Shown here piece after piece: positions 28,590-38,562 of a stretch of 64,000 nucleotides of DNA (position 1 is its first letter; every line of letters begins with the position of its first letter). This DNA is from Bacteroidales bacterium (GTDB taxonomy: Bacteria > Bacteroidota > Bacteroidia > Bacteroidales > JAAYJT01), in contig JACZJK010000016.1 of NCBI GenBank assembly GCA_014860575.1, forward strand, positions 124,001-188,000, read 5' to 3'. The notes under the pieces are model-generated. The model searched no databases and was not told where the DNA came from. It worked only from the letters and a program-made list of their open reading frames with translations. Position numbers and translations under genes: made by a program.

Positions 28590-29468
28590 TTATTGATGCA
28601 ATTCGTCGAGACTGGAACGCAAATACTTTCCAACTGCAAAGTAAGTTGAAATAAACGAAATAAGAACACCGAGAATTATCACTGACCCCATCAGGATCAA
28701 AAGCATATCAATATCTTGAATGGCTGATAGTTCCGGCATTTCCTGCCGTAAAAGATACAATACTCCCGCAAGTAGCAAAATGGCAATAAGAGCGCTGTAA
28801 ATACCATGCAATATTCCTTGTACGATAAATGGTTTACGGATAAACGACTGGTTTGCCCCCACCAGTTGCATGCTGCGGATCAAAAAACGTTTTGAGTACA
28901 CTGACAATCGGATTGTATTGTTGATCAAAGCGACGGCTATGAGCAGTAACAACAAACTAAATGCAAGCAAAACCAGGCTGATACGCCTTATGTTTTCATT
29001 TACAAGGTGAACGAGCGATTTCTGGTATAGCACTTCTTCAACAGCCGCATTGGTAAGCAGACTGTTTTCAATGTGCATCATGCTGTCAATGTTGGCCCAG
29101 TCTGCATTTAGTTTTATATCAATGGTAGGAAGCAGGGGATTATAACCAATAAAAGCGATGAAATCTTCGCCAAGCGCTTCTTTCAGTTCTTCAGCAGCCT
29201 TTTCGCGTGGAATGTACTCGGTTTGTTTAACATAGGATTCGCTTTCAAGCTGCTTAAGCAAACTACCAATGGCTTTTTCCTGAACATTGTTTTTAAGGAT
29301 TACCGAAAGCCCGATATTTTCTCTTATCAATATTGAAAGCCGCTGCCCATGCAGCACAATCATTCCGATCATTCCGAGCATGAACAGCACCAGGCTGATG
29401 CTGATTATCGTAGTGATGTACGACGATTTTAATCTTCGCCGTGTATGCTTATCATCTTGTTTTGCCAT
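28590..29468 (-). CDS. ftsX: Cell-division protein FtsX
   Basis: FtsX is the membrane half of the FtsEX ABC-type complex that activates peptidoglycan hydrolases at the septum. The 292-residue protein has the expected layout: a first membrane helix (about 20-40), a periplasmic domain with the FtsX extracellular pattern (SVILKNNVQEKAIG), then three helices in the C-terminal half. The ATPase FtsE is not in this window; in Bacteroidota the two genes are often unlinked. It is the first gene of the ftsX-DUF3098-uppP-truB cluster. Confidence 0.95.
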   Translation of the reverse strand: MAKQDDKHTRRRLKSSYITTIISISLVLFMLGMIGMIVLHGQRLSILIRENIGLSVILKNNVQEKAIGSLLKQLESESYVKQTEYIPREKAAEELKEALGEDFIAFIGYNPLLPTIDIKLNADWANIDSMMHIENSLLTNAAVEEVLYQKSLVHLVNENIRRISLVLLAFSLLLLLIAVALINNTIRLSVYSKRFLIRSMQLVGANQSFIRKPFIVQGILHGIYSALIAILLLAGVLYLLRQEMPELSAIQDIDMLLILMGSVIILGVLISFISTYFAVGKYLRSSLDELHQ

Positions 29469-29602
29469 AATCCTGATTAGACGGGCGAAATTACAAAAAA
29501 GAACGCTTCACAGGGTGAAGGTGAATTTGTGAGTGGTTAATTAGTAGAGTGATGCAGTATTGGAGTGATGGAGTGGTGGAGTGTGGGAGTGATGGACTTG
29601 AC

Positions 29603-29639
29603 GGGATGCAAGCCCCGAGGCACGAGGGGATGGCATCCC
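29603..29639. repeat. 37-bp dispersed palindromic element, copy 1
   Basis: The outer arms GGGATGC and GCATCCC pair with each other, enclosing a C/G-rich core (CCCCGAGG, then CACGAGGGG). A stretch of 21 bases is identical at 58658-58678. Both copies are intergenic, as expected for a REP-like element. Confidence 0.75.
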
Positions 29640-29719
29640 TGATTGCTTAAGTCCACTTTCCCTTGAACTTTGAACCTGGAACCTTGAACCCGGACCCCAC
29701 AACCTTCACTGAATTTTCC

Positions 29720-29727
29720 TAATTTTG
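29720..29727 (+). promoter_or_regulatory. -7 box for leuS
   Basis: TAATTTTG is an exact match to the Bacteroidota -7 box, 54 bases before the leuS ATG. No TTG is found at the usual -33 distance; the nearest is 33 bases away. Confidence 0.45.
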
Positions 29728-29781
29728 CGCTCTGCCAAATTTAAGCAACAGATAGATAAACACTAAAACATACCCCGGAAT

Positions 29782-32778
29782 ATGGATTACAACTTCAATG
29801 AAATAGAACGCAAGTGGCAGCAATACTGGAAAGCAAACGATACCTACAAAGTTGGTATTGATCATAACAGGCCCAAGTATTATGTGCTTGATATGTTTCC
29901 ATATCCTTCCGGCGCCGGCTTGCACGTTGGGCATCCACTGGGATATATTGCATCTGATATTTATTCCAGGTACAAACGGCTGAATGGGTTCAATGTATTG
30001 CATCCTATGGGTTTTGATGCCTACGGACTGCCTGCCGAGCAATATGCCATCCAAACCGGGCAGCATCCTGCGGTAACCACTGAGAAAAATATCCTACGCT
30101 ATAAAGAACAGCTTGAAAGAATAGGCTTTTCATTCGACTGGAGCCGCGAGGTTCGAACCTGTGATCCTAAATACTATAAATGGACGCAATGGACTTTCAT
30201 AAAACTTTTTGAGTCGTGGTATAATAAGAAAACCGATAGAGCCGAATCCATTGATAGCTTGATTGCTGCTTTTAAGGAAACCGGAAATACAGGTATTGAA
30301 GCAGCAGGTCCAGCTGTTGAAAGTTTCACAGCGGCTGAATGGAATGCAATGAGCGAAAATGAGCAACAGCAAATGCTGATGAATTACCGGCTGGCGTATT
30401 TATCTGAAACCCTCGTAAATTGGTGTCCCGAACTGGGAACCGTTTTGGCTAATGATGAGGTAAGCAATGGTTTTTCGGTTCGCGGAGGACATCCGGTTGA
30501 GCGCAAAATGATGCGGCAGTGGCAATTGCGCATTACTGCCTATACCCAGCGACTGCTTGAAGGACTTGATACAATTGACTGGTCGGAATCTATCAAAGAA
30601 ATCCAGCGAAACTGGATAGGCCGCTCCGAAGGAGCTGAATTAAGTTTTACAGTTACTGCTACCAATGGTGAACAGCTTGAAATTGAAGTTTTCACAACCC
30701 GCCCCGATACCATTTTCGGAGCCACTTATATGGTTTTGGCCCCTGAGCATGCATTGGTTGAAAAGATTACAACTGCCGAAAAGGCAATTTCTGTTGAGGA
30801 ATATGTAAAGTGGGCAAAGAACCGCAGCGACCGTGAGCGCATGACAGAAGTCAAAAAGGTGAGCGGGATGTTTACCGGCGCTTACGCGGTCAATCCGCTG
30901 AACAATAAAAAAATTCCCGTATGGATTGCCGATTACGTGCTCATGGGTTATGGAACCGGCGCCATCATGGCGGTTCCCGGTCACGACAGTCGCGACTTTG
31001 CTTTTGCCCGCCATTTCAACCTGCCCATTGTACAGGTAGTTTGTGGACATGGTGAGGAACCTTCTGACCCAGCAAACTGGGAGGGATCCTACGATGCAAA
31101 AGAAGGCGTGATGATCAACTCAGGCTTCATCAACGGAATGGATGTTCAGGATGGGATCAGTAAAACAATTGAGAAGATCGAAGAAATGGGCATTGGACGC
31201 GGAACCATTAACTACCGTTTGCGCGATGCCATTTTCAGCCGCCAACGTTATTGGGGCGAACCTTTCCCGGTTTATTATAAAGACGATATGCCTTACATGC
31301 TTCCAGAAGAGGAGCTTCCGCTCGAATTGCCTGAAGTTGATGCTTATTTGCCTACCGAAGCCGGCGATCCGCCGCTGGCCCGTGCAAAGAATTGGAAAAC
31401 CCAAGAGGGTTGGCCACTTGAAACCAATACCATGCCTGGCTTTGCTGGCTCCAGCGCTTATTATCTGCGCTATATGGACCCGCAGAACGATGAAGAATAT
31501 TTCTCGAAAGAAGCCAATGAATACTGGGAGAATGTAAACCTGTATATCGGGGGAGCGGAACATGCCACCGGTCATTTGATCTATGCCCGTTTTTGGAATA
31601 AATTCCTGTTTGACCTCGGCCTTGTATGCAAGGATGAGCCTTTTCAAAAACTGATCAACCAGGGGATGATACAGGGAGTAAGCCAAATGGCCAGAATACT
31701 TTATTATAGCCCAGAGAAAACGGAAGAGAACTTATTTGGTGGCGTTTCAAGTAACTCTTTGAATCAACCACCGTTTGAAGTTCCTGAAGAAAGTAATAAT
31801 GTCACAACATTCATACTCCCAGCTAATTTCCCACAAATGTTTGTTACTGAACACTTAAGGCATATTCCATTAGAGTTTGTTGATGAAAAAACTGGCGTGT
31901 TATCTGAGCAATCCTTATTAGAATTAAAGAAGCATTATCCTTTATTTGAGAAAGATAACTATAGGATTCCAAATTCTGATGAAGTTAGAAGTGTTATCAA
32001 GCCGTATTACTATGATGAGTTCAAGTCTGACTGGAATGATGAATGGGATTCATATTTTGAAACTGGGAAAGTGCTACTTAAGCCAGAAGTTGAAAAAATG
32101 TCTAAGTCCAAATTTAATGTTGTTAATCCCGATCAACTGATTGAAAAATACGGAGCTGACACCCTTCGGTTGTATGAAATGTTCCTTGGCCCGCTGGAGC
32201 AATCCAAACCCTGGGACACCAACGGTATTGAGGGCGTTTTCCGTTTCATTCGAAAACTCTGGCGCTTGTATCACGATCACGAAAACAATTTCGTGGTAAG
32301 TGATGAGGAGCCAAGCCCACAGGAATTAAAAATCCTGCACCGTACCATTAAGAAAGTAAGGGAAGATATTGAGCGCTTTTCGTTCAATACAGCAGTGAGT
32401 AGTTTTATGATCTGCGTAAACGAATTGGCTGAAATCAAGTGCAACAAACGCCCAGTTTTACAGGAGTTGGCAATTCTTATTTCGCCGTATGCGCCACACC
32501 TTGCCGAGGAGTTATGGCATCAACTTGGCAATGCCGGAAGCGTTTGCGATGCAACTTATCCGGCTCACAACGAAAAATACCTGGTTGAAAACACCTTTGA
32601 ATACCCGGTTTCATTCAACGGGAAAATGCGGTTCAAACTTGACCTGCCTCTGGACATGCCGGTTCCTGAAATTGAACAGGCAGTGTTGAATGCCGAAGAA
32701 TCAGAGAAATGGTTAGGTGGAAACCCACCACGTAAGATCATTGTGGTTCCGAGAAGGATTATCAATGTGGTAGTTTAA
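29782..32778 (+). CDS. leuS: Leucyl-tRNA synthetase with an enlarged insertion before KMSKS
   Basis: LeuRS charges tRNA-Leu. The HIGH motif is HVGH (residues 48-51), after [10 protein letters not shown]. The CP1 editing domain has [12 protein letters not shown], and the catalytic KMSKS motif is near residue 772. At 998 residues it is longer than the ~920-950 I would expect in this phylum. The extra length lies in about residues 632-769, between LINQGMIQG and KMSKS; this segment is AT-rich and has codon use unlike its flanks. The frame is intact and all catalytic motifs are present, so the enzyme should be active. The gene ends convergently with the usher-like gene: both stop codons sit in the palindrome TTAA. 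Confidence 0.97.
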   Translation: MDYNFNEIERKWQQYWKANDTYKVGIDHNRPKYYVLDMFPYPSGAGLHVGHPLGYIASDIYSRYKRLNGFNVLHPMGFDAYGLPAEQYAIQTGQHPAVTTEKNILRYKEQLERIGFSFDWSREVRTCDPKYYKWTQWTFIKLFESWYNKKTDRAESIDSLIAAFKETGNTGIEAAGPAVESFTAAEWNAMSENEQQQMLMNYRLAYLSETLVNWCPELGTVLANDEVSNGFSVRGGHPVERKMMRQWQLRITAYTQRLLEGLDTIDWSESIKEIQRNWIGRSEGAELSFTVTATNGEQLEIEVFTTRPDTIFGATYMVLAPEHALVEKITTAEKAISVEEYVKWAKNRSDRERMTEVKKVSGMFTGAYAVNPLNNKKIPVWIADYVLMGYGTGAIMAVPGHDSRDFAFARHFNLPIVQVVCGHGEEPSDPANWEGSYDAKEGVMINSGFINGMDVQDGISKTIEKIEEMGIGRGTINYRLRDAIFSRQRYWGEPFPVYYKDDMPYMLPEEELPLELPEVDAYLPTEAGDPPLARAKNWKTQEGWPLETNTMPGFAGSSAYYLRYMDPQNDEEYFSKEANEYWENVNLYIGGAEHATGHLIYARFWNKFLFDLGLVCKDEPFQKLINQGMIQGVSQMARILYYSPEKTEENLFGGVSSNSLNQPPFEVPEESNNVTTFILPANFPQMFVTEHLRHIPLEFVDEKTGVLSEQSLLELKKHYPLFEKDNYRIPNSDEVRSVIKPYYYDEFKSDWNDEWDSYFETGKVLLKPEVEKMSKSKFNVVNPDQLIEKYGADTLRLYEMFLGPLEQSKPWDTNGIEGVFRFIRKLWRLYHDHENNFVVSDEEPSPQELKILHRTIKKVREDIERFSFNTAVSSFMICVNELAEIKCNKRPVLQELAILISPYAPHLAEELWHQLGNAGSVCDATYPAHNEKYLVENTFEYPVSFNGKMRFKLDLPLDMPVPEIEQAVLNAEESEKWLGGNPPRKIIVVPRRIINVVV
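31676..32090 (+). other. Compositionally distinct insertion within leuS
   Basis: About 415 bases inside leuS, just before the KMSKS motif, are visibly richer in A and T than the flanks, with AT-ending codons preferred. This corresponds to the variable insertion of bacterial LeuRS, which in other Bacteroidota is shorter. It reads through in frame with no stop. Confidence 0.6.
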
Positions 32779-35717
32779 TCGCCTATTCTTCCCTGGAAGG
32801 AATTTATCCCTTGATTTTGCAATGTTGTGAAGCATTCAAGCGCTTCGGCCTGAGTTCTGAAATATCCGAACCTTAATTTGAACAAACCATCTTCCATCAC
32901 TATTCCTGAAGGGAATGGAATAAATTCCATCAGCTGAATTTTTAAGACCCTGGCAGCTTGCTCCGTTGTGAATGCTCCGGCCTGAATGTAATACACTCCC
33001 CTGTTCAGATCGAACCCATCAGGGTTTTCATTTTCTACGATTTGTGGTTCTATCTCTTCAGCTATAGTTTTATCCGTTGATATTGCAACCCCTTGCTCTG
33101 AAATTACAGTTTGCTGTTCTTCAACCTGACCGGGAACAGTCAGGGTTGCGCCTTCTTCACTAATACGGTGCAGGGTAAAATCGAGTCCGTCAACAATATC
33201 GCCATAGCTTAAAGCTTCAATCTTGAAGTCAATGCGATTTGGCTCCACACGTAATCCCAACTTTTGTAATTGCGCTGAATCAACTTCTGCATAATAACTG
33301 CCCGGCGACAGGCCGAGATAAGTCAGATAACCATCTGATTCCGACATGATTTTTTTCACAAATGTGCCATCGGCCTTGTAGAAGTTCACAAGTATACGGC
33401 CCAGGCCTCTGCTTACGCGATCCTCATACAAAGCTATCATACCATTGACTTCGCCCACTGGCAGTATAGGTATTTCAAGTTTTTTGAACTGGTTGGGATC
33501 AATGTAAACGCTTAATATCTTTTCACGTAGGTGCCAGGCTATGTTATCCAGTCCGCTTTCATCCAACTCAAGCAGATAGCTTGCATATGGTTCAAGTTCA
33601 ATAACGCGGATCAATGTATCATTAAGTGTTCGAATAATACGGCCACCGTTAATCCTGACTGCCAACCCGGTTGCCAAAGGCTCGTCCTTATCACGGATGC
33701 CATTGTGATTTATATCAAGGAAAGGTATAATGGTTAAGCCACCACGCCCGATTGAAGAACGGTTATCAGTGTGAATATAATTGTTGCCACTTCCAAAAGA
33801 AATGCTGCCACGCGCTCCCTGGCTTGTGGTAAGGAAGTCTTTGGTGATACGCGCCCCGGCATTTGTTTGTGCAAATGAAAGATCCCAGCGGAATGAAAAA
33901 TCCAGGCTACGATAGGCCATCCGGACATTTTCTTCGTATGAAACTGAGAAGTAACCTGATCGTAGAATTTTCTTTTCAAGTTCAGCCTTAATGGAAATCA
34001 GTTCTTTATTATTAACATCAAGCTGGGCCTGGGGTCGGAGAGAGAAGCCGCGGCCCAGCCGCATACCAAGTGCAAGATTGCTGTAAACAAACGGAGTGCG
34101 CTGGTCAATCCAGCTTGCATAGGCCGAAAGGTTCGCACTTATTCCCCCTAAATGCGTAGAGAGGGTCATGTCAGCGGTGTTGTAATTCAGGTTTTCATAA
34201 ATATTCTGTCTGAATGATAAACGAGTGAAACCTTTGAACTTTAAGAAACGCAGAGGAATTGCAAGCATGGCCTTGCGTTCTTCAAGATAATTAAAACGGA
34301 TGGCTTGCTGGTCTTCTTCATAATTGGCATAATCCAACTCAAACATCAGATTTGATGGAAGCCGGTAACTGAACAAGGCCCTGGCTCTGACACCATGGGC
34401 ATATTCCCCGCTCAACAGCATATTATTAAAGGGAGTAACAGAAGCTGACATGAATGGAATTTCTGCCCCAGCGCTAATGGATGAGAGATATTCCATACCG
34501 CCACCAAGTGTAAGAAAGCGATTCACTCCATAATTCAAAGCAGCACGCGAATAAATGGATTGATCTCCATCCTGTACCATACCGCCGGTAATATTGTACT
34601 CCAGTTCACCTTTGGGCAAAAAATTATAAGGGATATTAAGATATTGTTCCTGGATACGCTCTTCACCATAAGGCCCATAAAACTTAAGCACAACCTGCGA
34701 AGTTCCATAAACCATCGGGACATCGAAACTGAAAAACCCCGAAGCATCAGCAGTTACGTAATCAACTATTACATTATTAATGTAAAGTTCAACAGTCCAG
34801 CCGGGTTCAGTAAAATCAGTTAGGGTATATTCTCCAAAGGAGCGACGGAAAGTTGTTGGAGCATTGGTTGCTGTGACCCCTATAACCGGATTGTATATTG
34901 ATGAAATTGAACCAGTACTGATTTTTCCAACCCTTACCTGTTTGATTAATATTGTATTATTATTAGCCCAACGCCAGAGGTAATGCTGGTTTCGATCATT
35001 AAATCCGTCGCGTGTTGAGTAGTTGAGATAGATATTGGTTTCACCGCCCAGCATCTCGGATCCAATACCCAGTGATGCACGCGTATCAGATTCATTGCCA
35101 TTGATCTGGCTTGAACTGATTCCCCAATCTATCATTCCGAACCTTAAAAGATTGTAGTGACGAAAAATGGTTGTGTCTACTTCAACCTCCCCTCTTAACC
35201 TTTCAATGTTTTTACGCATCTGTTCCAACCTTAGTTCCCTTATCGCCGGCAATTCAAGTTCGGTTTTTAGTTCGACTGACAGGCTGCGGAAATGAAAAGT
35301 ACAATATAATCCGAAGGCTTTGCCAAAAACACCTGTGTAGAGGAATAATCCAAAATCTGTTTTAATGAGCTCGCCTTCTTTTAAGGGTATGGATGTTCCG
35401 TCAATCTGTATTTGCTGGTTGGTATGATCAACGAGGTAGCGTTTTTCTTCATCAATTAAAAATCCGCTGATAGAATCCAGATGGTGGGATACTTTATGAT
35501 TGATCCGCAGGTATTGAAATAACTCAGCAAGAGGTAACAGCAATTGGTCGTTTTCATAGGAATAAAGTGCATTGATCTCGAAACTTCCAACGCCTTGTAC
35601 ACGCATAAAAACAAATATCTCCTCGTATTCGGGCTCAGATACAATATCAGCAGCTAACAACCTGCACGGATACAGGCAGCAAACAACCAGGAATGCCAGT
35701 AAAATTGATCTGTTCAT
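32775..35717 (-). CDS. Usher-like outer-membrane protein with C-terminal SPOR domain
   Basis: This 980-residue protein resembles the usher of chaperone-usher pili, the pore that receives subunits from the chaperone and polymerises them. After a signal peptide ([12 protein letters not shown]...) there is an N-terminal domain with [18 protein letters not shown] and [10 protein letters not shown], like the usher chaperone-binding domain. A long beta-barrel region (about 180-660) follows. Near residue 320 lies a plug-like Ig module ([13 protein letters not shown] ... [12 protein letters not shown] ... [13 protein letters not shown]), the pattern seen in archaic ushers. C-terminal Ig-like modules begin at [13 protein letters not shown]. 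Unlike any usher I know, the last ~80 residues form a SPOR domain ([14 protein letters not shown] ... [11 protein letters not shown]). The ATG at 35717 is preferred over a TTG four codons upstream. Fold assignment is inference from pattern. Confidence 0.78.
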   Translation of the reverse strand: MNRSILLAFLVVCCLYPCRLLAADIVSEPEYEEIFVFMRVQGVGSFEINALYSYENDQLLLPLAELFQYLRINHKVSHHLDSISGFLIDEEKRYLVDHTNQQIQIDGTSIPLKEGELIKTDFGLFLYTGVFGKAFGLYCTFHFRSLSVELKTELELPAIRELRLEQMRKNIERLRGEVEVDTTIFRHYNLLRFGMIDWGISSSQINGNESDTRASLGIGSEMLGGETNIYLNYSTRDGFNDRNQHYLWRWANNNTILIKQVRVGKISTGSISSIYNPVIGVTATNAPTTFRRSFGEYTLTDFTEPGWTVELYINNVIVDYVTADASGFFSFDVPMVYGTSQVVLKFYGPYGEERIQEQYLNIPYNFLPKGELEYNITGGMVQDGDQSIYSRAALNYGVNRFLTLGGGMEYLSSISAGAEIPFMSASVTPFNNMLLSGEYAHGVRARALFSYRLPSNLMFELDYANYEEDQQAIRFNYLEERKAMLAIPLRFLKFKGFTRLSFRQNIYENLNYNTADMTLSTHLGGISANLSAYASWIDQRTPFVYSNLALGMRLGRGFSLRPQAQLDVNNKELISIKAELEKKILRSGYFSVSYEENVRMAYRSLDFSFRWDLSFAQTNAGARITKDFLTTSQGARGSISFGSGNNYIHTDNRSSIGRGGLTIIPFLDINHNGIRDKDEPLATGLAVRINGGRIIRTLNDTLIRVIELEPYASYLLELDESGLDNIAWHLREKILSVYIDPNQFKKLEIPILPVGEVNGMIALYEDRVSRGLGRILVNFYKADGTFVKKIMSESDGYLTYLGLSPGSYYAEVDSAQLQKLGLRVEPNRIDFKIEALSYGDIVDGLDFTLHRISEEGATLTVPGQVEEQQTVISEQGVAISTDKTIAEEIEPQIVENENPDGFDLNRGVYYIQAGAFTTEQAARVLKIQLMEFIPFPSGIVMEDGLFKLRFGYFRTQAEALECFTTLQNQGINSFQGRIGD

Positions 35718-35787
35718 AGAAAATAACAATCCGTTTGATTATTTGATGAGGCTGCAAAAATGGTGAAAAATTAATGGTTGGTAGTTA

Positions 35788-36348
35788 TCATTCCTGGATA
35801 AAAGTCACATTAAAATTACCTGTATATTCTCCTGCCGGATTCGAAATAATGCTCCCAACATGAAGCGTGCCTCCGATTTGCACAGGGGTTCTGAATGGGT
35901 GTCCGGCTGAAGTTACAAAACTTGTCCCCTTATCGGTAGGTCCTATGGTCATAGTCATGGTTTCCCCTCCTGCAATACGTGTAAGGAAAGTGGTTTGAGG
36001 ACTGATCATGATATTTACAAGTCGTCCGGGAAGCAATTCAATTATAAAAATAGCAGGCTGACCTAAGCCACCAGCCAGCACAACGGTTCCTGTTGCAGAG
36101 CGCGAGCCAGTTGGGCTGATGATTACATTTCCTCCGGCACTGCCTGTATAAAAACCACCAAATCCAAGTTCCTGTGTTGCAAAAACTCTTATCTCACGTG
36201 GAGGTGGGAATGGAGAACCTTGTGCAAAAACGTTGTTAAAGACGCCAATTGTTAAAAAGAAAACGAAAAACAGCATCCGGAAAAAGCCAATGGTATTGTT
36301 GCTTTGGACGAAAAGAGGAAAGAATATTATTCTAAGGTGTTCAATCAT
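35788..36348 (-). CDS. DUF4402/spore-coat-U-like pilin subunit (possible tip or terminator)
   Basis: This 186-residue secreted protein is a beta-rich subunit of the DUF4402 type. It shares with the 170-residue subunit upstream the block GGNVIISPTGSRSATGTVVL and the C-terminal GGTLHVG ... AGEYTGNFNVTF. It ends in IQE, not the Tyr-Asn end of the other subunits, which may mark a special position in the polymer. There are no cysteines in the mature part. The start overlaps the chaperone stop by four bases (ATGA). An internal ATG at 36276 gives a more normal signal peptide (MLFFVFFLTIG ... FAQ), so the first 24 residues may not be used. It lies between chaperone and usher genes. Confidence 0.8.
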   Translation of the reverse strand: MIEHLRIIFFPLFVQSNNTIGFFRMLFFVFFLTIGVFNNVFAQGSPFPPPREIRVFATQELGFGGFYTGSAGGNVIISPTGSRSATGTVVLAGGLGQPAIFIIELLPGRLVNIMISPQTTFLTRIAGGETMTMTIGPTDKGTSFVTSAGHPFRTPVQIGGTLHVGSIISNPAGEYTGNFNVTFIQE

Positions 36349-37229
36349 TTATTCAGTAAAAGTTCCTGCTCATCATACATTTCTGGCTTGGCTTCGCTGG
36401 CGCTGCTATACCGGACAACAAGCTTGCCGGAACTATAGTCAACTCCATCGGGTTGACTTAGCTGCATGGAGAAGTTACGTTTGGAATTGGGCGTATATAT
36501 GGCTATTCCCCTTACTATTCCCACTTCAATGGGTTCGCCGACAGAAGGAACATAGTTTATCGTCAGATCTCCATACACCGATTGATTACCTTCACGATTC
36601 ATGGTCAGCGAAAAATCAGGTGGAGTATCTTCATTCAACTTAAGCGTCAGGTTGCTAAGCCTAACTCCGGCATTCAATTCGCCAATCCTGATAATAACAG
36701 GTATTGTGATACCAAATATGGGTGTAAGCCTGATACCGATAGCGGAAGTATCGGCTAGCATGTCTTCTTCTCCAAGAGGCTTCTCGTCAGGGACAGCCCT
36801 GAAGTACATATGCGACCTGTACTCTCCATTAACCATATCGGGCAATCTTCGCAATTGCATGCGAACCACCTGCGATTCGTTTGGAGCCAACGTTACTGAA
36901 CGCGGGAAAAACCGGAGATATGCATCAGCAAAAAACTGTCCCGGTTCGGGACTTTCTATTTGTTCAAAGCCTCCCTCTTCGGTCATTCGGTATTGCACAA
37001 ATGAAATTGAATATTTTGCTGTATCCTGGCCGGTATTTGCCAGGGTTATTTCCTGCTGTTGTCTGTTGCCTTCAAATACAACCCTTCGGGGTGTGATTAA
37101 TAAATCACCCTGTGCACTCAAAGCTAGAGGATAAGTGGACAAGGCAATAACAACTATAACAAACATAAACTTTACAGTTGCAAGAATCTGATATCCACAC
37201 ATGTTTTTGTGAAGGTTTGTTGATGTCAT
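36345..37229 (-). CDS. PapD-like periplasmic pilus chaperone
   Basis: This 294-residue secreted protein matches the fimbrial chaperone family. Domain 1 starts with LLITPRRVVFEG, equivalent to the first strand of PapD with its conserved Arg, which anchors the subunit C terminus. It continues with SVTLAPNESQVVRMQLRRLP ahead of a YRSHMYFRAVP strand. The subunit-binding G1 strand region reads IRLTPIFGITIPVIIR, close to archaic-type chaperones. Domain 2 (about residues 185-294) is the second Ig-like domain, including an NQSVYGDL strand. Signal cleavage is probably after LSAQ (residue 40). It should deliver subunits to the usher in the periplasm. It overlaps the downstream subunit gene by four bases. 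Some DUF families share this fold, but subunit and usher genes on both sides support the reading. Confidence 0.85.
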   Translation of the reverse strand: MTSTNLHKNMCGYQILATVKFMFVIVVIALSTYPLALSAQGDLLITPRRVVFEGNRQQQEITLANTGQDTAKYSISFVQYRMTEEGGFEQIESPEPGQFFADAYLRFFPRSVTLAPNESQVVRMQLRRLPDMVNGEYRSHMYFRAVPDEKPLGEEDMLADTSAIGIRLTPIFGITIPVIIRIGELNAGVRLSNLTLKLNEDTPPDFSLTMNREGNQSVYGDLTINYVPSVGEPIEVGIVRGIAIYTPNSKRNFSMQLSQPDGVDYSSGKLVVRYSSASEAKPEMYDEQELLLNK

Positions 37230-37356
37230 GGCAATGAATTTTAATGAATCCTCAAAACTACTATTTTTTTGAATCTAAATATTTAATCCGTTGAGGCAGC
37301 TATAAATAAATTGTTGTGCTGGTCCAATGGAATAATGAAAAACCACCGTTTCAAAA

Positions 37357-37869
37357 TCAATTATACGAGAAAGTCAGTTGAAAAGTTCCTGCATAGACGC
37401 CTACCGGGTTATCTTCATTGGGGCCAACATTAAGCACAGCGCCAATGCTCACCAGTCTTGAACCATCGGGCAAAGTGCTTGCTTCTGCACCTGCCGGCGG
37501 GTCAGACACCCATCCATCAACAAGCATAGTATTGCTGCTGCTCTGGTGTGTTAATACCGAAGGCCCATCGGGCAACTGTATTGTAAATGTGGCATCAGGC
37601 GCACCGGTGATAGTAAAGCGTCCGGGAGTATGTGGCCCGGATGCCAATATTACCGTTCCTTGCGCCGAACGAATACCGTCCGGACTGATCACAATGTTCC
37701 CCCCATTGGTTTCTGGTGAAAAACGGCCAAAGTTAAGTTGCTCATTTTCCTGCACAGTAAGGGCTTCGATGACCTCGGCAAAGGCTTGTGCCGTTATGCT
37801 GGACTGCGACCATGCATTGCCGGAAAGCATCACAAAAAGAGCGATTGCGGTAATGAGGCTGCGGTTCAT
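37357..37869 (-). CDS. DUF4402/spore-coat-U-like pilin subunit
   Basis: This 170-residue secreted protein has a signal peptide ending in WSQ. An N-terminal strand with alternating hydrophobic residues (SSITAQAFAEVIEALTV) would suit donor-strand exchange. The beta-sandwich core contains GGNIVISPDGIRSAQGTVIL and ISIGAVLNVG-like strands, and the end is AGTFQLTFSYN. A penultimate Tyr at the C terminus is a hallmark of chaperone-usher subunits. It is the first gene after the hairpin terminator at 37912-37941, so it is probably made at a lower level than the upstream subunit. It is 127 bases before the chaperone gene. There are no cysteines in the mature protein. Confidence 0.82.
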   Translation of the reverse strand: MNRSLITAIALFVMLSGNAWSQSSITAQAFAEVIEALTVQENEQLNFGRFSPETNGGNIVISPDGIRSAQGTVILASGPHTPGRFTITGAPDATFTIQLPDGPSVLTHQSSSNTMLVDGWVSDPPAGAEASTLPDGSRLVSIGAVLNVGPNEDNPVGVYAGTFQLTFSYN

Positions 37870-37911
37870 AGTATTGTGTTAGTTTATAAGTTCCTTGAGC
37901 TAAAAAGAAAA

Positions 37912-37941
37912 AAGGGCAAGTGATCTGCATCATTTGCCCTT
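37912..37941 (-). terminator. Hairpin terminator after the first pilin subunit, probably leaky
   Basis: The arms AAGGGCAA and TTGCCCTT form an 8-bp stem with a ~14-base loop. On the minus strand a T-rich run (TTTTCTTTTT) follows. It lies 19 bases past the stop of the 168-residue subunit and 42 bases before the next subunit start. No -7 box is visible in between, so partial read-through is the simplest reading. Confidence 0.7.
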
Positions 37942-37959
37942 CCGTTCCCAATTTATTTT

Positions 37960-38466
37960 TTAGTTGTAGTTAACAATCACATCAAAAACACCTGTGTATG
38001 CGCCAGCTGCTTGGTCTGCATTTACATTCAGTGTGGCACCTACCTGGAAGGTTTCTGTTCCTCCGGTTAATACTTCTTCAGCATTGTGTACAAAAGCTGT
38101 CAGTTCCATATCTGGACCAACTCCGCTAAGCTTGATTGCTCCGTCTGCGGGCAAGGTAATGGAGTAAACAGCTCCCGAAAATCCTGTTGCAGTAAATTCT
38201 GCTGATGAAATGGTTCCTGGTACTGTTGGAAACGTTGCTCCTCCTGCTTGTGTCCTGTTATTTGAAACATCAACTGTTACTGTGCCGATTGTAGCGCTGG
38301 CAATAATGTTACCAAATGCTAAATCTTCAATTTTTTCAATTGAAATAGGGGTAATGATAAATGCGGTAGCAGTGGCTTGATCTGAAACATTGTACTGGGC
38401 GTTTACGTTTTCAACTGCGATTGTCATCAGGAAAAGACCGGCGAAGAGAGCGATTAATTTTTTCAT
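37960..38466 (-). CDS. Candidate major pilin subunit, DUF4402 type
   Basis: This 168-residue secreted protein has a clear signal peptide (MKKLIALFAGLFLMTIAVENVNA). An alternating N-terminal strand with ATATAFIITPISIEKIEDLAFG is typical of DUF4402/spore-coat-U-like subunits. The middle is Gly/Thr/Val-rich, as in structural proteins. It ends AGAYTGVFDVIVNYN, again with penultimate Tyr. It has its own promoter (38555-38562) and an 88-base leader, and is followed by a terminator, so it should be the most abundant product of the locus, as major pilins are. No cysteines. Mass and fold fit a fibre subunit; that it forms pili is inference. Confidence 0.85.
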   Translation of the reverse strand: MKKLIALFAGLFLMTIAVENVNAQYNVSDQATATAFIITPISIEKIEDLAFGNIIASATIGTVTVDVSNNRTQAGGATFPTVPGTISSAEFTATGFSGAVYSITLPADGAIKLSGVGPDMELTAFVHNAEEVLTGGTETFQVGATLNVNADQAAGAYTGVFDVIVNYN

Positions 38467-38554
38467 TGTTTTGAATTTTTGAGTTAATGATTTTTATTTG
38501 CTTGAATTTTTTGTTCTGTGTTTGCTGTTAACAAAATGTTAAAAAACCATGCCA

Positions 38555-38562
38555 CAAAAATA
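38555..38562 (-). promoter_or_regulatory. Promoter -7 box of the pilus-like locus
   Basis: On the minus strand this is TATTTTTG, an exact TAnnTTTG match; a TTG occurs 16 bases upstream, slightly close. The transcript would carry a leader of about 80 bases, AT-rich, without an obvious fold. It lies in the 258-base gap after the 1317-residue surface protein gene, so the locus has its own start. Confidence 0.5.

Larger units (their letters stand above)
29469..29781. other. Intergenic region between ftsX and leuS with several short repeats
   Basis: This 313-base divergent gap holds, in order, a degenerate GGAGTGATG-type tandem repeat (about 29546-29595), a 37-bp palindromic element (29603-29639), a low-complexity stretch of TTGAAC-type units (about 29660-29695) and the leuS promoter box. 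No gene is visible. For ftsX only a one-mismatch TAATTTCG box (minus strand 29493-29486) is seen. Confidence 0.6.

Noticed and set aside
31676-32090. Frameshift or insertion element inside leuS
   Set aside because: The frame is open throughout, and no transposase, inverted terminal repeats or target duplication were seen.
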